Assembly (NCBI GenBank): GCA_934162555.1
Contig: CAKPJE010000034.1
Coordinates: 1 to 9,912 of the forward strand
Length of the DNA stretch: 9,912 nt
Direction: 5' to 3'
Source: an uncultured Bacilli bacterium
GTDB lineage: Bacteria > Bacillota_I > Bacilli_A > RF39 > UBA660
The position numbers were made by a program, and so were the translations under genes. Under the pieces are notes generated by a model. It was not told the origin of the DNA and did not search any database. It saw only the letters and a list, made by a program, of their open reading frames with translations. Positions 1-6,236 of this stretch are shown piece after piece (the first letter of the stretch is position 1; each line of letters begins with the position of its first letter).

Positions 1-1
1 C

Positions 2-205
2 AAAAAGTCAAATAAAGGAATTTTTATTACCACATCTGATTTTACAAAAGAAGCAAAGGATTATGCGACAAATTTAGCACATACAATAGTTTTAATAAAT
101 GGAAATCAATTAGCAAAGCTTATGATAGAACATAATGTAGGAGTTCAAATAAACTACTCTTATGATATCAAAAAAATTGATAATGATTATTTTGAAATGA
201 TTTAA
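2..205 (+). CDS. Mrr-type restriction endonuclease, C-terminal fragment (5' end outside window)
   Basis: The frame is open from the window edge to the TAA at 203-205 and gives 67 residues. The stretch KGIFITTSDFTKEAKDYA, followed by VLINGNQLAKLMIEHNVGV, is the characteristic last part of the Mrr catalytic domain (PD-(D/E)XK nuclease fold). Mrr proteins are type IV-like enzymes that cut modified DNA in the cytoplasm. The catalytic D and ExK residues would lie upstream and cannot be checked. Only the C-terminal tail is present, so it is unknown whether the full gene is intact. Its stop is immediately followed in the same frame by the remains of a wall amidase, which is not a normal neighbour arrangement. 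Family assignment is confident; activity is unknown. Confidence 0.82.
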   Translation, partial: KKSNKGIFITTSDFTKEAKDYATNLAHTIVLINGNQLAKLMIEHNVGVQINYSYDIKKIDNDYFEMI

Positions 206-541
206 AAATTAACTACATTCTACGACTTCGGGGGTGGTGATGGTGCTGAAGTAATCTACGCTCTAAGAAACAAAAGCACTCTTGCCAACAAAATACTCAA
301 TTCTCTAGCAAAATCAGGTCAAAACATAAGAGAAGCATACCAAAGAAGACTACCAAGTAACACATCCAAAGACTACTATTTCATCCACAGAAATACAGGA
401 AACACCGAACCAGTTTTAGTAGAATATGGTTTCTTAGACAGCAAAGGTGATGATGTAGAACAACTAAAAAACAATGCCGAAAAATACGCCAATGCAGTTG
501 TCGACGCAATACTAGATTACATAGGTTATGGTACAGGAACA

Positions 542-1291
542 AACTACACAGTTCAAAAAGGTGACAGCTTATGGAGCATCGCAAATAAATTCAACGTCAG
601 TGTAGAAAGTCTAAAAACAGCAAATAACCTAACAAGCAACCTACTAAACATAGGCCAAACATTAAAAATCCCTACCGAAGAAAAACCAGTTACAGGAGAT
701 TACACAGTATACACAATATCAAAAGGCGACAGCTTATACTCAATCGCTCAAAAATATAACACAACAGTAGACGCTCTTGTAAAATACAATAACCTAAGCT
801 CAACAAATCTAAAAGCAGGGGAACAACTACTAATCCCAACAAGTGAAAGCAAACTAAACACATATACCGTAAAATCAGGCGACAGCTTATATTCAATAGC
901 TAAAAAATATGGCATAACAGTAGATGAACTAAAAAAAGCAAACGGCCTAACATCAAATAACTTAAGTCTAAACCAGAAACTAGTCATCCCAGAAACAAAA
1001 GGTGAAATAGGTTATGTAGTAAAAGCCGGTGACAGTCTATACTCAATTGCCCAAAAATACAACATAACAGTAGATGAACTAAAAAAAGCAAATGGTCTAA
1101 CTACCAATACACTAACAATCGGTCAAGAATTAACAATTCCCGAAACAAGCAAAACAACAACATATACCGTAAAATCAGGTGATAGCCTATACAGCATAGC
1201 AGACAAATACAATGTCAGTGTTGCCAACCTAAAAAAAGTAAACAACCTAACAAGTAATCTATTAAGTATAGGTCAAATATTAGTCATTCCA
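542..1291 (+). repeat. Five tandem LysM peptidoglycan-binding repeats
   Basis: Five LysM units of about 44 residues lie at roughly 542-673, 701-838, 860-991, 1010-1141 and 1160-1291. Each has the pattern YTVxxGDSLxSIAxKYNxxVxxLxxxNxLxxxxLxxGQxLxIP and is joined by a short Ser/Thr/Lys-rich linker. Units 3, 4 and 5 start exactly 150 bp apart. LysM binds GlcNAc-containing glycans such as peptidoglycan, so the array would tether the amidase to the wall. Residue patterns are well kept in all five copies, so decay is recent or the module is still under selection. Confidence 0.92.
914..1092 (+). repeat. Exact 29-nt direct repeat within LysM units 3 and 4
   Basis: Positions 914-942 and 1064-1092 are identical over 29 nt and are offset by 150 bp, one LysM unit. 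They encode the ITVDELKKAN segment. A further near-identical stretch (ACATATACCGTAAAATCAGG) occurs at 860 and 1160, two units apart. Nucleotide identity on top of protein similarity points to recent duplication or gene conversion between units, and would allow unit loss or gain by recombination. Confidence 0.85.
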
Positions 1292-1296
1292 AAATA

Positions 1297-1329
1297 AAAC
1301 TATAATGAATTTCTCATTATAGTTTTTTT
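1297..1329. terminator. Bidirectional intrinsic terminator between convergent wall-hydrolase genes
   Basis: A 12-bp perfect stem (AAACTATAATGA at 1297-1308, TCATTATAGTTT at 1314-1325) with a 5-nt loop is followed by a T tract (1323-1329). Read on the minus strand it is followed by TTTTATTTT, so it can stop transcription from both the LysM amidase remnant (plus) and the minus-strand cluster ending at 1328. Both stop codons abut the hairpin. Confidence 0.9.
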
Positions 1330-1756
1330 AATGAATTTCCTTACATATTCCAGGATCAGGTATATAAAAACAATGATTTTTATATCTACCAGAATTTCTC
1401 TGTTCCCACCAAGTAGGGGCACAATCAGTATTTGTACCCGGTGCATAAAACCATAAAGCATTAGTAGCAGGATAATAATACTGCCCCTTTAACACCTTGT
1501 CAGCCAAATCCTTTTCCTTAGAAGTAGGATTACTAAAATAAAGAGGACTATTAATACCAGAAAAACCACCAGGACTCTGATTAATAGTTTCATTCAAATT
1601 CCTCAAATCCTTAAAAGTGTAGCACTCAGCAAGAGCTCTATTAACAACAACATTGCCAACCATAAGCATCCCAAGATCACCTTCACCCAAAGCTTCAGCT
1701 CTCATAAGCCTTGCAAGCATATCCCTCTCTTTTGAAGTATGCGCTAAAATAGCCAA
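1328..1756 (-). CDS. SleB/CwlJ-family cell wall hydrolase
   Basis: This 142-residue protein matches the Hydrolase_2 (SleB/CwlJ) fold. The N-terminal RLMRAEALGEGD motif carries the catalytic Glu (about residue 21), followed by VGNVVVNRAL, and the C-terminal NALWFYAPGTN, GRYKNHCFY motif closes the domain. Family members are lytic enzymes acting on peptidoglycan, best known from spore cortex lysis but also found in non-sporulating bacteria and phages. The protein is all catalytic domain, with no signal peptide, membrane helix or binding module; B. subtilis CwlJ is likewise small and lacks a signal peptide. The start is a TTG, chosen because AAAGGTGAT lies 7 nt upstream; the nearby ATG at 1761 is out of frame and stops quickly. 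It is the last gene of the cluster, 18 nt after the U32 gene. A sporulation role is not supported by anything else here. Confidence 0.85.
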   Translation of the reverse strand: MAILAHTSKERDMLARLMRAEALGEGDLGMLMVGNVVVNRALAECYTFKDLRNLNETINQSPGGFSGINSPLYFSNPTSKEKDLADKVLKGQYYYPATNALWFYAPGTNTDCAPTWWEQRNSGRYKNHCFYIPDPGICKEIH

Positions 1757-1761
1757 ATCAT

Positions 1762-1770
1762 ATCACCTTT
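1762..1770 (-). promoter_or_regulatory. Ribosome-binding site fixing the TTG start of the wall hydrolase
   Basis: On the minus strand AAAGGTGAT matches the anti-Shine-Dalgarno complement and ends 5 nt before the TTG at 1756 (GGTG core 7 nt before it). It lies in the 18-nt gap after the U32 stop codon, consistent with co-transcription. Confidence 0.75.
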
Positions 1771-1774
1771 AATA

Positions 1775-3955
1775 TTATATGAGTTTATCCCTAGTAAATT
1801 TAATTATTTTTATTGTATCCTCATAACTTTCATCATATAAATCAATTCTAAAGTGTTTAATTCCTAAATCCTTATAATAACTAATCATATCAATATTATC
1901 AACGGGCTTATAATTAAGTAGCGTAGTTAAACAATTATTTTGAATAATAGGAAATAAATAATTATTTTGATTTTTCAAATAATATTTACCATTTTTACAG
2001 CCACATTCCCCAGTTAAATACTTAATAGGGCAGTATTTCATAACCATAGCTTCAAGTAGACCATACACAATAATTTCAACATTATTGTTAATATTATCAA
2101 TCAAATTAACCTTATCATTTATTTCAGGAGATAAAGTAACCTGTTTAATTCCCGTACTATGAAGAACCTGTAAAGCCTCATTATTTATAACATTAAGTTC
2201 ATAGCTCCCAAAAACATTATTTGCTTTTGCATACGAACTAGAACCAATTTCAGTTATCAAAAGATTATCATTTGCGATTTTTCCTCTATTTAATATAACT
2301 CTAGGCAATTTCAAAAAAGTATTAGGATATTTTTTATGTAATTCCAAATTAGAAGTATAAATGTTATCAACATTCGCACAAATAGCAGCTTTATATTGTT
2401 CTTCATTATTAACAAAAATGTTAATAGTTTCCTTATCATCTTTATAATTAACAACTTTATGAACATTATTGTTAATAACTTTCTCCGTAATTTCAGTTTT
2501 CTTATCAATCAAACTTTGAACTAGCATTCTTCTAATATTGTTTAATTCGCCAACACTAATAAAAATATTATCACTTTTATCAACTAAAATACTAGAAGCC
2601 CTAAAAGGAGTATCTCCAAGCTTTGATAATTGCTTTACAATCATATCTTTTGAAGTATCACTAGTGATTGATTTTTGAATAATATTACCTTTTTGCACGA
2701 TTTTAAACCTATTATCACAAATACAAATTTCAAGTGGCTTTCCTAAATAAGCTTTAACTGTAAAAGAAACATCCATTTTTTTGAGTTCATAATTCTTAAG
2801 TTCCTTTAAAAGTTTAGAACTTACAGTTTTACGCACAATACCATTTTCCTTAACAAAACATTTATTCTCCACAATAGCAATGTCATCTTTATCAACAAAA
2901 GATGTTAATAACATTTTTTTATTATATAGTTTATTAACAATCATACCCTTGCCATTTTCGAACCTAATGCCATCCTCTTGACTCAATCCCTCGGAAAGTT
3001 TAATCTTAACATATTTTTTATTAGAATCTATAACCTTACCAATAGTAATGCCCTGATGATTAGACGTCTTAATATTCATAATATTCTTTTCACCAAATAA
3101 GTATCCCTCAGTAAAATCACGATTAAATAAAAGTCTCAAATTTTTATCATCAAGTTTACTATTCTCTTTACCATCAATTAAATTTCTATAATATTTAGTA
3201 ATAAATCCAACATACTCAGGACTCTTCATCCTGCCTTCAATCTTAAGTGAAGTAATATCAGAAGCAAGTATTTCCTTAATTCTTCCAGAAGTATTTAACT
3301 CTTTAGTACTAAGTAAAAAATCCCCATCAGTCTTACATTCTTTACCATCTTTTATAAGTTTGTAAGGAAGTCTACAACATCCAGTACATTCACCTCTATT
3401 ACCACTTCTACCACCATTTAAAAAGCTCATCAAACAGCACCCAGAGTAGCAAATACATAAAGCTCCATGCACAAAAATTTCTTTTTCTATATCAACATCT
3501 AGTTTATTGATATCATCCAAAGACATCTCTCTATCAAGTATAACTCTAGAAACTCCCAGACTCTTAAAAAATTCAATATTTTCCTTATTATGATTATGGC
3601 ACTGTGTCGAAGCATGAATAACTAAGTCAGGAAACTTTTTATGTGCAGCACTTATAAGTCCAATATCTTGCATAATAACTGCATCAACATTATGTGTATA
3701 CAAAAACTCTATAAAATCAAGTGCCTCATCAAATTCATCTTCATAAATTATAGTATTAACAGTAATATATATTTTAACATCATATATATGGGCATAATTA
3801 ATAGCATCAATTAACTCATTTTCACTAAAATTTTGCGCAAAAGCTCTAGCGCCAAATCTTTTGCCCCCTAAATAAACAGCATCTGCTCCATTATGAATAG
3901 CTGCTTTTAAAGCCTCCATACTACCAGCAGGGCTAAGTAATTCAATCTTTTTCAT
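1775..3955 (-). CDS. Long U32-family protein, RlhA-like (peptidase U32 plus DUF3656)
   Basis: This 726-residue protein starts ELLSPAGSMEALKAAIHNGADAVYLGG, the classic U32 N-terminal half-barrel. HGALC...SGCCLMS...GRSGNRGEC..CCRLPY (residues about 164-197) carries the four Cys (167, 174, 190, 194) typical of the family's iron-sulfur site. LSTKEL and LKIEGRMKSPEYV follow. A middle region with LGDTPFRASS and ISVGELNNIRR is DUF3656-like. A second U32-like half (FGSYELNVIN, VTLSPE, EIIVYGLLEAMVMKYCP) ends the protein. Though named peptidases, characterised relatives such as E. coli RlhA and the TrhP proteins work in RNA hydroxylation; a role in rRNA or tRNA modification is my inference. An in-frame TTG at 3991 would add 12 residues and overlap trpS, but homology begins at the ATG at 3955. 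That ATG lacks a clear RBS, so translational coupling to trpS is possible. Confidence 0.87.
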   Translation of the reverse strand: MKKIELLSPAGSMEALKAAIHNGADAVYLGGKRFGARAFAQNFSENELIDAINYAHIYDVKIYITVNTIIYEDEFDEALDFIEFLYTHNVDAVIMQDIGLISAAHKKFPDLVIHASTQCHNHNKENIEFFKSLGVSRVILDREMSLDDINKLDVDIEKEIFVHGALCICYSGCCLMSFLNGGRSGNRGECTGCCRLPYKLIKDGKECKTDGDFLLSTKELNTSGRIKEILASDITSLKIEGRMKSPEYVGFITKYYRNLIDGKENSKLDDKNLRLLFNRDFTEGYLFGEKNIMNIKTSNHQGITIGKVIDSNKKYVKIKLSEGLSQEDGIRFENGKGMIVNKLYNKKMLLTSFVDKDDIAIVENKCFVKENGIVRKTVSSKLLKELKNYELKKMDVSFTVKAYLGKPLEICICDNRFKIVQKGNIIQKSITSDTSKDMIVKQLSKLGDTPFRASSILVDKSDNIFISVGELNNIRRMLVQSLIDKKTEITEKVINNNVHKVVNYKDDKETINIFVNNEEQYKAAICANVDNIYTSNLELHKKYPNTFLKLPRVILNRGKIANDNLLITEIGSSSYAKANNVFGSYELNVINNEALQVLHSTGIKQVTLSPEINDKVNLIDNINNNVEIIVYGLLEAMVMKYCPIKYLTGECGCKNGKYYLKNQNNYLFPIIQNNCLTTLLNYKPVDNIDMISYYKDLGIKHFRIDLYDESYEDTIKIIKFTRDKLI

Positions 3956-3968
3956 ATTCGTACTAATT

Positions 3969-3989
3969 AAAAAGGAAGAATTATCTTCC
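3969..3989 (-). terminator. Weak intrinsic terminator at the end of trpS, inside the cluster
   Basis: On the minus strand, GGAAGA and TCTTCC form a 6-bp stem with a 4-nt loop, followed by five T residues. The trpS stop codon lies in the loop and stem. With only six base pairs it would probably attenuate rather than block transcription into the U32 gene, setting trpS expression above that of the two downstream genes. Confidence 0.55.
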
Positions 3990-4970
3990 AATATTTAATC
4001 CAACCCTTTCTCTCATTAATTCATATTTTTCCTTAGCAAGTTCTCTTGATTTTTTTATACCATCATCAAGAATCCTGTTAATTTCATCACTATTTAAAAG
4101 TGCATTATATTTATCTTGAATAGCTCCAATATGATTACTTACAACATCAGCAACATAAGTTTTAAATTCTCCGTAATTCTTATTTGCAAACATTTTTTCT
4201 AATTCTTCGATGCTCTTGCCAGTAATACATGAAGCAATATTTAATAGATTAGAAATACCAGGCTTGTTTTCTTCATCAAATCTAACAACCATTTCCGAAT
4301 CAGTAGTAGCGCCTTTTATCTTCTTAATAATAGCATCACGACTGTCAAACATTGAAATAACACCATTAGGGTTTTCTTCAGATTTACTCATTTTTTTAGA
4401 AGGGTCTTTTAAATCCTTAATTTTAGTACCTTCTTTTTTTACAAGAGGATTAGGTATTACAAATGTTTCTCCATATCTATTATTAAATCTTTCAGCTATG
4501 TTACGTGCAAGTTCGACATGTTGTTTTTGGTCAATACCAACAGGAACATACGTAGCATCGCAATATAAAATATCGGCAGCCATTAAAGTAGGGTAAGTTA
4601 ATAAACCAATCGAAAAATTGCTATTTCCTTTGCTTTTTTCTTTAAACTGAATCATTCTTGAAGCTTCGCCATAATAAGTATTACATTCAAGAATCCATGA
4701 TATAGCAGGGATATACTCGTTTTCAGATTGAATATAAATTGTTACCTTTTTAGAATCAATTCCACAAGCCAAATACATAGCAATAAATTTTTTAATTCTA
4801 GAATTTAATAAATCTCTATCTTGTGGTACAGTTAAAGCATGTAAATCTGCAACAAACAAATATATTTCATCATACTTTTCTTGTAGTTTTAACATCGGTA
4901 TAATCGCACCAATATAATTACCTAGTGTTAATTCACCAGTTGGTTTTAAACCAGTTAATATTCTTTCCAT
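3981..4970 (-). CDS. trpS: Tryptophanyl-tRNA synthetase
   Basis: This class I aminoacyl-tRNA synthetase of 329 residues charges tRNA-Trp with tryptophan in the cytoplasm, using ATP. The N-terminus has ILTGLKPTGELTLGNYIGA, in which TLGN is the HIGH-equivalent signature (residues 15-18). SRMIQFKEKS (about 104-113), the AADILYCDA segment and GIDQKQHVEL (about 145-154) match the Trp- and tRNA-binding core, and KKMSKS (about 192-197) is the KMSKS loop. The length is normal for bacterial TrpRS. The ATG at 4970 is chosen over an upstream GTG at 4988, because the RBS AAGGAAG lies 8 nt before the ATG and the GTG would sit upstream of that RBS. It is first of three minus-strand genes. The leader to the tRNA gene is only about 70 nt, too short for a T-box, so regulation by a T-box riboswitch is unlikely. 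Its partner tRNA-Trp is divergently encoded next door. Confidence 0.97.
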   Translation of the reverse strand: MERILTGLKPTGELTLGNYIGAIIPMLKLQEKYDEIYLFVADLHALTVPQDRDLLNSRIKKFIAMYLACGIDSKKVTIYIQSENEYIPAISWILECNTYYGEASRMIQFKEKSKGNSNFSIGLLTYPTLMAADILYCDATYVPVGIDQKQHVELARNIAERFNNRYGETFVIPNPLVKKEGTKIKDLKDPSKKMSKSEENPNGVISMFDSRDAIIKKIKGATTDSEMVVRFDEENKPGISNLLNIASCITGKSIEELEKMFANKNYGEFKTYVADVVSNHIGAIQDKYNALLNSDEINRILDDGIKKSRELAKEKYELMRERVGLNIGR

Positions 4971-4978
4971 AATTTCAA

Positions 4979-4985
4979 CTTCCTT
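4979..4985 (-). promoter_or_regulatory. Ribosome-binding site of trpS
   Basis: AAGGAAG on the minus strand lies 8 nt upstream of the ATG at 4970. It decides the start in favour of MERILTG over the longer GTG-initiated reading. Confidence 0.75.
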
Positions 4986-4998
4986 CACTAAATATCAA

Positions 4999-5027
4999 TT
5001 GACAAATTATTCTTAATAATGTATAAT
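4999..5027 (+). promoter_or_regulatory. Consensus sigma-A promoter for tRNA-Trp
   Basis: TTGACA (4999-5004) and TATAAT (5022-5027) are separated by exactly 17 nt, a full consensus match. The expected transcription start is about 5034, a few bases before the tRNA 5' end at 5040. The promoter lies within the short trpS leader, so the divergent trpS promoter must overlap it or sit very close; I cannot assign that minus-strand promoter with confidence. Confidence 0.93.
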
Positions 5028-5039
5028 ATAACTTGTCTT

Positions 5040-5113
5040 AGGGGTATAGTTTAATGGTAGAGCGACGGTCTCCAAAACCGTTAATGTGGGTTCAACTCCT
5101 GCTACCCCTGCCA
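5040..5113 (+). tRNA. tRNA-Trp (anticodon CCA)
   Basis: The sequence folds as a full cloverleaf. The acceptor stem is AGGGGTA (5040-5046) with TACCCCT (5103-5109), with discriminator G at 5110 and an encoded CCA at 5111-5113. The D-stem pairs 5049-5052 with 5060-5063. The anticodon stem is ACGGT/ACCGT around the loop CTCCAAA, giving anticodon CCA at 5072-5074. The T-arm is GTGGG TTCAACT CCTGC (5086-5102). It reads UGG, which agrees with the standard-code use of TGG for Trp in nearby genes. It is a single-gene transcript with its own promoter and terminator, divergent from trpS. Confidence 0.97.
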
Positions 5114-5123
5114 GATGATTATT

Positions 5124-5151
5124 AAAGTTTAGTCTAACTAAACTTTTTTTT
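5124..5151 (+). terminator. Intrinsic terminator after tRNA-Trp
   Basis: A 10-bp perfect stem (AAAGTTTAGT at 5124-5133, ACTAAACTTT at 5137-5146) has a 3-nt loop and runs into a T tract ending at 5151. It starts 11 nt after the CCA end of the tRNA and insulates it from ldh. Confidence 0.9.
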
Positions 5152-5208
5152 ATCCGCTTTTCAGATATATTATAGCACATTTTTTTAAAATAAAGTATTA
5201 TTCTTTTA

Positions 5209-5214
5209 TATAAT
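5209..5214 (+). promoter_or_regulatory. Possible -10 element of the ldh promoter
   Basis: TATAAT lies 33 nt upstream of the GTG start. The expected -35 position (about 5186-5191, TAAAAT) is poor, so either an activator helps or the true promoter differs. It is the only good -10 between the tRNA terminator and ldh. Confidence 0.4.
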
Positions 5215-5247
5215 GTGGTAAAATAAACATAGAAAGTGGGGATATAA

Positions 5248-6162
5248 GTGGAAAAAAACAAAGTAGTTATTATTGGATGCGGAAATGTAGGCATGAGTTA
5301 TGCATATGCTCTATTAAATCAAAGGACATATGTAAATGAACTAGCACTCATAGATCTAAACTATGACAGAATAGTAGGCGAAGCAATGGATTTAAACCAC
5401 TGTCTAGCCTTTGCGCCCTCAAAAATAGATATAAAAGCAGGAACATATGAAGACTGCAAAGATGCAAGCATAGTAGTAATTGCAGCAGGTGCCAATCAAA
5501 ATCCAGGTGAAACAAGAATGGATTTAATAAATAAAAACAGTAAAATATTTAAAGAAATAGTATCGAATGTAATGAAAAACAATTTTAATGGTATTTTTCT
5601 AGTTGCAACCAATCCATTAGATGTTATGACATATTTAGTTCAAAAATATTCAGGATTACCTTATCATAAAGTAATGGGAAGTGGAACAAGTTTAGATACA
5701 GCAAGATTAAGATATTTAGTAGGCAAAAAAATAAGTGTGAACCCTAAAAATGTTCATGGCTATGTAATTGGTGAACATGGAGACTCTGAATTTGTACCAT
5801 GGAGTAATGTGAATATTGGTCTTCAAAATATTGATGAATTTTTAAATCAAGAAGAAAAAAATAATGTTGAAAAATCAGTAAGAGAAGCAGCTTATGAAAT
5901 AATCAATAAAAAAGGCGCGACGTATTATGGAATTGGTATGTGCCTAGTTAGAATAACAAATGCTATATTAGGTAATGAAAACGCCATCATAACAGTATCA
6001 AACTATGATGGAGAAAATGGTATTTATATAGGTCTTCCTGCTATTATAAATAAAACAGGAGTAAGCAAAAAAATGAAGGTAAATTTAACACAATCAGAAA
6101 TCCAAAAATTTCAAGATTCAGTTAATATAATTAAAGATGCAATAGCAAAAATTAATGAATAA
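5248..6162 (+). CDS. ldh: L-lactate dehydrogenase
   Basis: This 304-residue cytoplasmic enzyme reduces pyruvate to L-lactate with NADH, regenerating NAD in fermentation. The N-terminal Rossmann motif GCGNVG (residues 10-15) with Asp36 binds NAD. GANQNPGETR places Gln at residue 84, where lactate dehydrogenases have Gln and malate dehydrogenases have Arg, so LDH is preferred. Arg90 is the mobile-loop arginine. TNP (121-123), Asp150 and Arg153 (DTAR) and the catalytic His177 in GEHGDS are all present. Length is close to the usual 310-320 residues. The start is GTG at 5248, with a G-rich stretch (AGTGGGGA) about 6 nt upstream as RBS. It is probably monocistronic: upstream is the tRNA terminator, and the next gene has its own promoter. 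No strong terminator is seen after it. Confidence 0.94.
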   Translation: MEKNKVVIIGCGNVGMSYAYALLNQRTYVNELALIDLNYDRIVGEAMDLNHCLAFAPSKIDIKAGTYEDCKDASIVVIAAGANQNPGETRMDLINKNSKIFKEIVSNVMKNNFNGIFLVATNPLDVMTYLVQKYSGLPYHKVMGSGTSLDTARLRYLVGKKISVNPKNVHGYVIGEHGDSEFVPWSNVNIGLQNIDEFLNQEEKNNVEKSVREAAYEIINKKGATYYGIGMCLVRITNAILGNENAIITVSNYDGENGIYIGLPAIINKTGVSKKMKVNLTQSEIQKFQDSVNIIKDAIAKINE

Positions 6163-6180
6163 AAAATTTATTAAATTGAT

Positions 6181-6209
6181 TTGACAATATCCTCTTTTTT
6201 GATTAGAAT
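6181..6209 (+). promoter_or_regulatory. Strong sigma-A promoter of the glycosyltransferase gene
   Basis: TTGACA (6181-6186) and TAGAAT (6204-6209) are 17 nt apart. The expected start near 6216 is followed by the RBS GAGG (6224-6227), 9 nt before the ATG at 6237. This is a strong promoter in front of what looks like a shortened gene. Confidence 0.85.
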
Positions 6210-6236
6210 AACCATCAAGAAACGAGGAATACTATT

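Larger units (their letters stand above)
206..1297 (+). pseudogene. N-acetylmuramoyl-L-alanine amidase (Amidase_3) with five LysM repeats, 5'-truncated
   Basis: The frame is open from just after the Mrr stop to the TAA at 1295-1297, about 363 codons. It has no ATG, GTG or TTG before the amidase homology and no ribosome-binding site. Recognisable Amidase_3 sequence starts at GGGDGAEVIYALRN (from about 230) and includes VEYGFLD (about 419-439), whose Glu is the conserved late catalytic residue. The first half of the domain, with the zinc-binding His and Glu residues, is missing. The family cleaves the bond between N-acetylmuramic acid and L-alanine in peptidoglycan; LysM repeats anchor such enzymes to the glycan. 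The missing segment also means no signal peptide can be seen. C-ending codons (AAC, TAC, AGC) are more frequent than in the genes to the right. Likely a rearranged, non-expressed remnant, or a chimeric assembly join. Confidence 0.8.

Noticed and set aside
381..987. Minus-strand frames of 67-79 residues in the left region
   Set aside because: They are antisense shadows of the LysM/amidase reading frame, low in complexity and without family resemblance.
542..1291. CRISPR-like regular repeat spacing
   Set aside because: The 150-bp periodicity is coding: each unit translates to a LysM domain, and the between-repeat segments are not unique spacers.
1..1300. Complete restriction-modification or other defence island at the left edge
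   Set aside because: Only the last 67 codons of one Mrr-like nuclease are visible, and no methylase, specificity subunit or other defence gene follows it.
4210..4596. Plus-strand 128-residue reading frame inside trpS
   Set aside because: It is antisense to conserved TrpRS motifs including the KMSKS region and has no RBS or recognisable domain.
5013..5294. Minus-strand 93-residue reading frame containing AGVAGVEPTLTVLETVALPLN
   Set aside because: It is the antisense translation of tRNA-Trp. This peptide-like motif is a familiar false gene from tRNA regions. The frame also runs across the tRNA terminator and the start of ldh.
5248..6162. Malate dehydrogenase instead of lactate dehydrogenase
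   Set aside because: The substrate-discriminating position in GANQNPGETR is Gln, as in LDH, not Arg as in MDH.
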